DNA of 64,000 bases from UBA7672 sp040398425 (GTDB lineage: Bacteria > Pseudomonadota > Alphaproteobacteria > Caulobacterales > Hyphomonadaceae), in the NCBI GenBank assembly GCA_040398425.1, contig JBBATZ010000007.1, forward strand, positions 29,526-93,525. Reading direction: 5' to 3'. Positions 62,141 through 64,000 of the stretch are shown piece by piece. The first letter of the stretch is position 1; every line of letters starts with the position of its first letter. Position numbers and translations under genes: made by a program. The notes under the pieces were generated by a model that saw only the letters and a program-made list of their open reading frames with translations, did no database searches and was not told the origin of the DNA.

Positions 62141-62674
62141 CTAGACGGGTGCGGTCCACTTCGCAAAGCCGCTCGCCACTTCGCGATAGACAGCGGCCTT
62201 GAACGGGATGACGAGGCCGGGCGCATCGTTGAGGTCCGCCCACTTCCATGCATCGAATTCGATCGTGTGCCGGTCAAGCCTGAAATCCGTATCAGACCCG
62301 ATGAAACGGTAGGCGAACCATTTCTGGCGCTGGCCGTAAAACGGTCCTGTCAGCTTGGCCTTCAGCGCTGGTGGGAAGTCGTAGAACAGCCACGGCTCAA
62401 GCTCTTCGAGCAGTTCGACCTGATCGGGCCCAAGTCCGGTTTCCTCGCCAAGTTCGCGCAGGGCTGCCTGCGACGGCGTCTCACCCCGATCAATGCCACC
62501 CTGTGGCATTTGCCAGGCATAGCGTGTGTCGTCCTTGCGGACGCCCGTGCGCCGGCCAAGCCAGACATGACCTCTGCGCGAGAAGATCGCGATGCCGACA
62601 TTGGGGCGGTAGAGGGACGGGTCGCGGCCGCCTTGAAGCGGCTGGGCCTGATGCTCCGGGCCTGTATTGCTCAC
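62141..62674 (-). CDS. rppH: RNA pyrophosphohydrolase RppH (Nudix)
   Basis: The 177-residue Nudix hydrolase begins YRPNVGIAIFSRRGHVWLGRR and has the complete Nudix box GGIDRGETPSQAALRELGEETG (G-x5-E-x7-REUxEExGU) within YAWQMPQGGIDRGE, the RppH/IalA hallmark. It removes pyrophosphate from triphosphorylated RNA 5' ends and starts mRNA decay. It overlaps the end of the upstream polysaccharide deacetylase gene by 4 nt on the same strand, a layout known from other alphaproteobacteria. Confidence 0.93.
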   Translation of the reverse strand: MSNTGPEHQAQPLQGGRDPSLYRPNVGIAIFSRRGHVWLGRRTGVRKDDTRYAWQMPQGGIDRGETPSQAALRELGEETGLGPDQVELLEELEPWLFYDFPPALKAKLTGPFYGQRQKWFAYRFIGSDTDFRLDRHTIEFDAWKWADLNDAPGLVIPFKAAVYREVASGFAKWTAPV

Positions 62675-63849
62675 GGCCGCGTAACGATGCCCGCCGCCGA
62701 AGAGGCCGGAGCAAGCTGGTAGCCCTTCGCCTTCAGGCTATCGGCCCACAAGCGGAACTGTTCGATGGTGACGGGGTAGGCAAAGCCCACGCCGATCGCT
62801 TCGCCGTTCTGGATGGCCAGTGCTTCAAGCGCCAGAAGTTCGCGGTCGATCGAGTCGGCATTGAGATCAGCGTCCACGATGCGGTCAGCGACAGTGAAGT
62901 CGAGGCCGGTGGCATTGGCGGCCTGCGGCAGGGCAGAACGGGCGGCTGCGCCATCGTGTACGAAAATCAGGCCGCGATCCTTCAGCACTTTCATCACCGG
63001 CTGAGCGGCGGCGGCGTCAGTGGCGAACCGCGCGCCCTGATAGTTGGTGACGCCGAAGTAACCCGTTGCTTTGCCGAGCAGCACGCTGAGACGACGGACG
63101 TTCTCTTCGGGCTTGGCGCTGGTCACAAGCGTCAGCGGGCCGGTATCGACGTTCGGGTAGTCATAGGCTTCCATCGGAAGCTCGAGCAGCACTTCGTGGC
63201 CTGCGGCGCGCGCCTTGTTGATCCACTCCTGCAGGTTCGGAGAGTAAGGCACGAAGGACAACGTCACTTCGGGGGGCAGTTCGTTGATCGCAGCGAGCGT
63301 GTGTTTCTGCGTCATGCCAAGTCCGCCGACGATCAGCGCGATGCGGGGCGTGCCGGGGGTGGCCGCGAACGGGCGGGCGTAGGCCTGCGCCGGCGTGCGG
63401 CCATCCGGACCGATCTTTGGCAGGTCGCCCGCGCCCGTGCGCTCGACGAAGCCTGAGATGGGCGCGCGTGGCAGGGACTTTGCGGTCGTGCCGGCATTGG
63501 AGGCGATCTCGGTCACAGTCATCGACGGTTCGACGCCATCGCCGCCTTCGCTGTCGAGCACGGATTCGTCCGTGTACTCCACGCCAAGGGTCGGCTTTGC
63601 GGCGTTTGCGTCAAGCGCCTCGAGCGGCGAGCGGTTCTTGAGCAGCGGCGGCGGACCGTTCTGCTCGGTGTAGAGCGCGAGCTCGACGCGGGGGGCGGCG
63701 GCCGATTCATCTCCGAACAGGAAGGTCGCTCCAACAGCTCCTGCGCCCAGGGTGCCAAACACGGTAAGGCTCAGCGCGGCGTGGCTGAGACCGGTGCGAA
63801 TGGCGGAACCTTCGGCAATTCGAGTGGGGGCAATCCGGGTGGCGGACAT
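62671..63849 (-). CDS. Divergent polysaccharide deacetylase family protein
   Basis: About 392 residues from ATG 63849 (GAGAG upstream); the longer open frame is not needed. An N-terminal membrane helix (AALSLTVFGTLGAGAVGATFLFG) is followed by a low-complexity linker and the divergent deacetylase (PF04748) domain: RIALIVGGLGMTQKHTLAAI, EVTLSFVPYSPNLQEW, EVLLELPMEAYDYPN, FGVTNYQGARFATD and GLIFVHDGAAARSA. The usual NodB metal-binding residues are only partly conserved in this family. A cell-envelope role is likely. It is coupled to rppH downstream. Confidence 0.9.
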   Translation of the reverse strand: MSATRIAPTRIAEGSAIRTGLSHAALSLTVFGTLGAGAVGATFLFGDESAAAPRVELALYTEQNGPPPLLKNRSPLEALDANAAKPTLGVEYTDESVLDSEGGDGVEPSMTVTEIASNAGTTAKSLPRAPISGFVERTGAGDLPKIGPDGRTPAQAYARPFAATPGTPRIALIVGGLGMTQKHTLAAINELPPEVTLSFVPYSPNLQEWINKARAAGHEVLLELPMEAYDYPNVDTGPLTLVTSAKPEENVRRLSVLLGKATGYFGVTNYQGARFATDAAAAQPVMKVLKDRGLIFVHDGAAARSALPQAANATGLDFTVADRIVDADLNADSIDRELLALEALAIQNGEAIGVGFAYPVTIEQFRLWADSLKAKGYQLAPASSAAGIVTRP

Positions 63850-64000
63850 GGCATTCTCTCGACGACGCGGCGAACCACTTATTTTGCAGCCATCATCGTT
63901 AAGAACGCGGAAACGATGCTGCGGCGTTTGTGCCAAGGCGGGTGCTGTAAACGCTGGGATTTTCCACAGCGCCGCAGGTTTTTGCAGTGGCCAACCCTAG

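Overview
The window is GC-rich, gene-dense bacterial chromosome with no insertion sequence, integrase, CRISPR array or recognisable tRNA. It reads as an alphaproteobacterium, probably Caulobacterales/Hyphomonadaceae. This is an inference from a MurE with the DNPR motif (meso-DAP wall), an ATP synthase operon starting atpH-atpA-atpG-atpD, a tadE/tadG pilus set, GANTC sites with a CtrA-like box before the division cluster, and many acyl-CoA enzymes. The species cannot be named from the sequence alone.

Layout. 1-0.9 kb: the start of an enoyl-CoA hydratase and a CinA/MoaB-like protein (-). 1.1-4.7 kb: three TadE/TadG-type genes; the TadG-like von Willebrand A protein carries a large repeat insertion. 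4.7-9.3 kb: a proline-rich membrane protein, two secreted hydrolases and an SDR-fold protein with halohydrin-dehalogenase motifs. 9.3-14.1 kb: a TetR regulator divergent from a two-gene RND efflux operon, with palindromic operators between them. 14.2-25.8 kb: lipid and acyl-CoA metabolism (two acyl-CoA dehydrogenases, a phosphotransferase-DUF6285 fusion, a long KAS III, a feruloyl-CoA synthase-like ligase), a frameshifted TonB-dependent receptor with a (GT)6 tract at the shift, and an RlaP-type nucleotidyltransferase cut by an amber codon. 25.8-29.2 kb: an ArsR/SRPBCC pair, a PNKP-like phosphatase, a nitronate monooxygenase and a cytochrome c.

29.4-47 kb: RNase P RNA, then the division and cell wall cluster mraZ-rsmH-ftsL-ftsI-murE-murF-mraY-murD-ftsW-murG. 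A reverse-strand PQQ lipoprotein gene interrupts it before murC, an extensin-like gene and murB. ddlB, ftsQ, ftsA and ftsZ are not here. The 313-bp gap before mraZ holds four MraZ-type repeats at exact 10-bp period, a CtrA-like box, a perfect DnaA box and GANTC sites.

47-53 kb: a gene-poor stretch with palindromic repeats, a glycerophosphodiester phosphodiesterase, a multidomain redox lipoprotein (redoxin-like, cytochrome c, copper-monooxygenase-like, EF hands) whose upstream region carries the same 13-bp palindrome as the TetR/RND intergenic region, an Old Yellow Enzyme and a degenerate GIY-YIG protein. 53-61.3 kb: atpHAGD ends at a strong terminator; three unrelated genes separate it from atpC. 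61.3-64 kb: a secreted protein, rppH and a divergent polysaccharide deacetylase.

The best leads are the shared TetR-type palindrome, the halohydrin-dehalogenase-like SDR, the repeat-loaded TadG, the possibly phase-variable receptor, and the mra control region.
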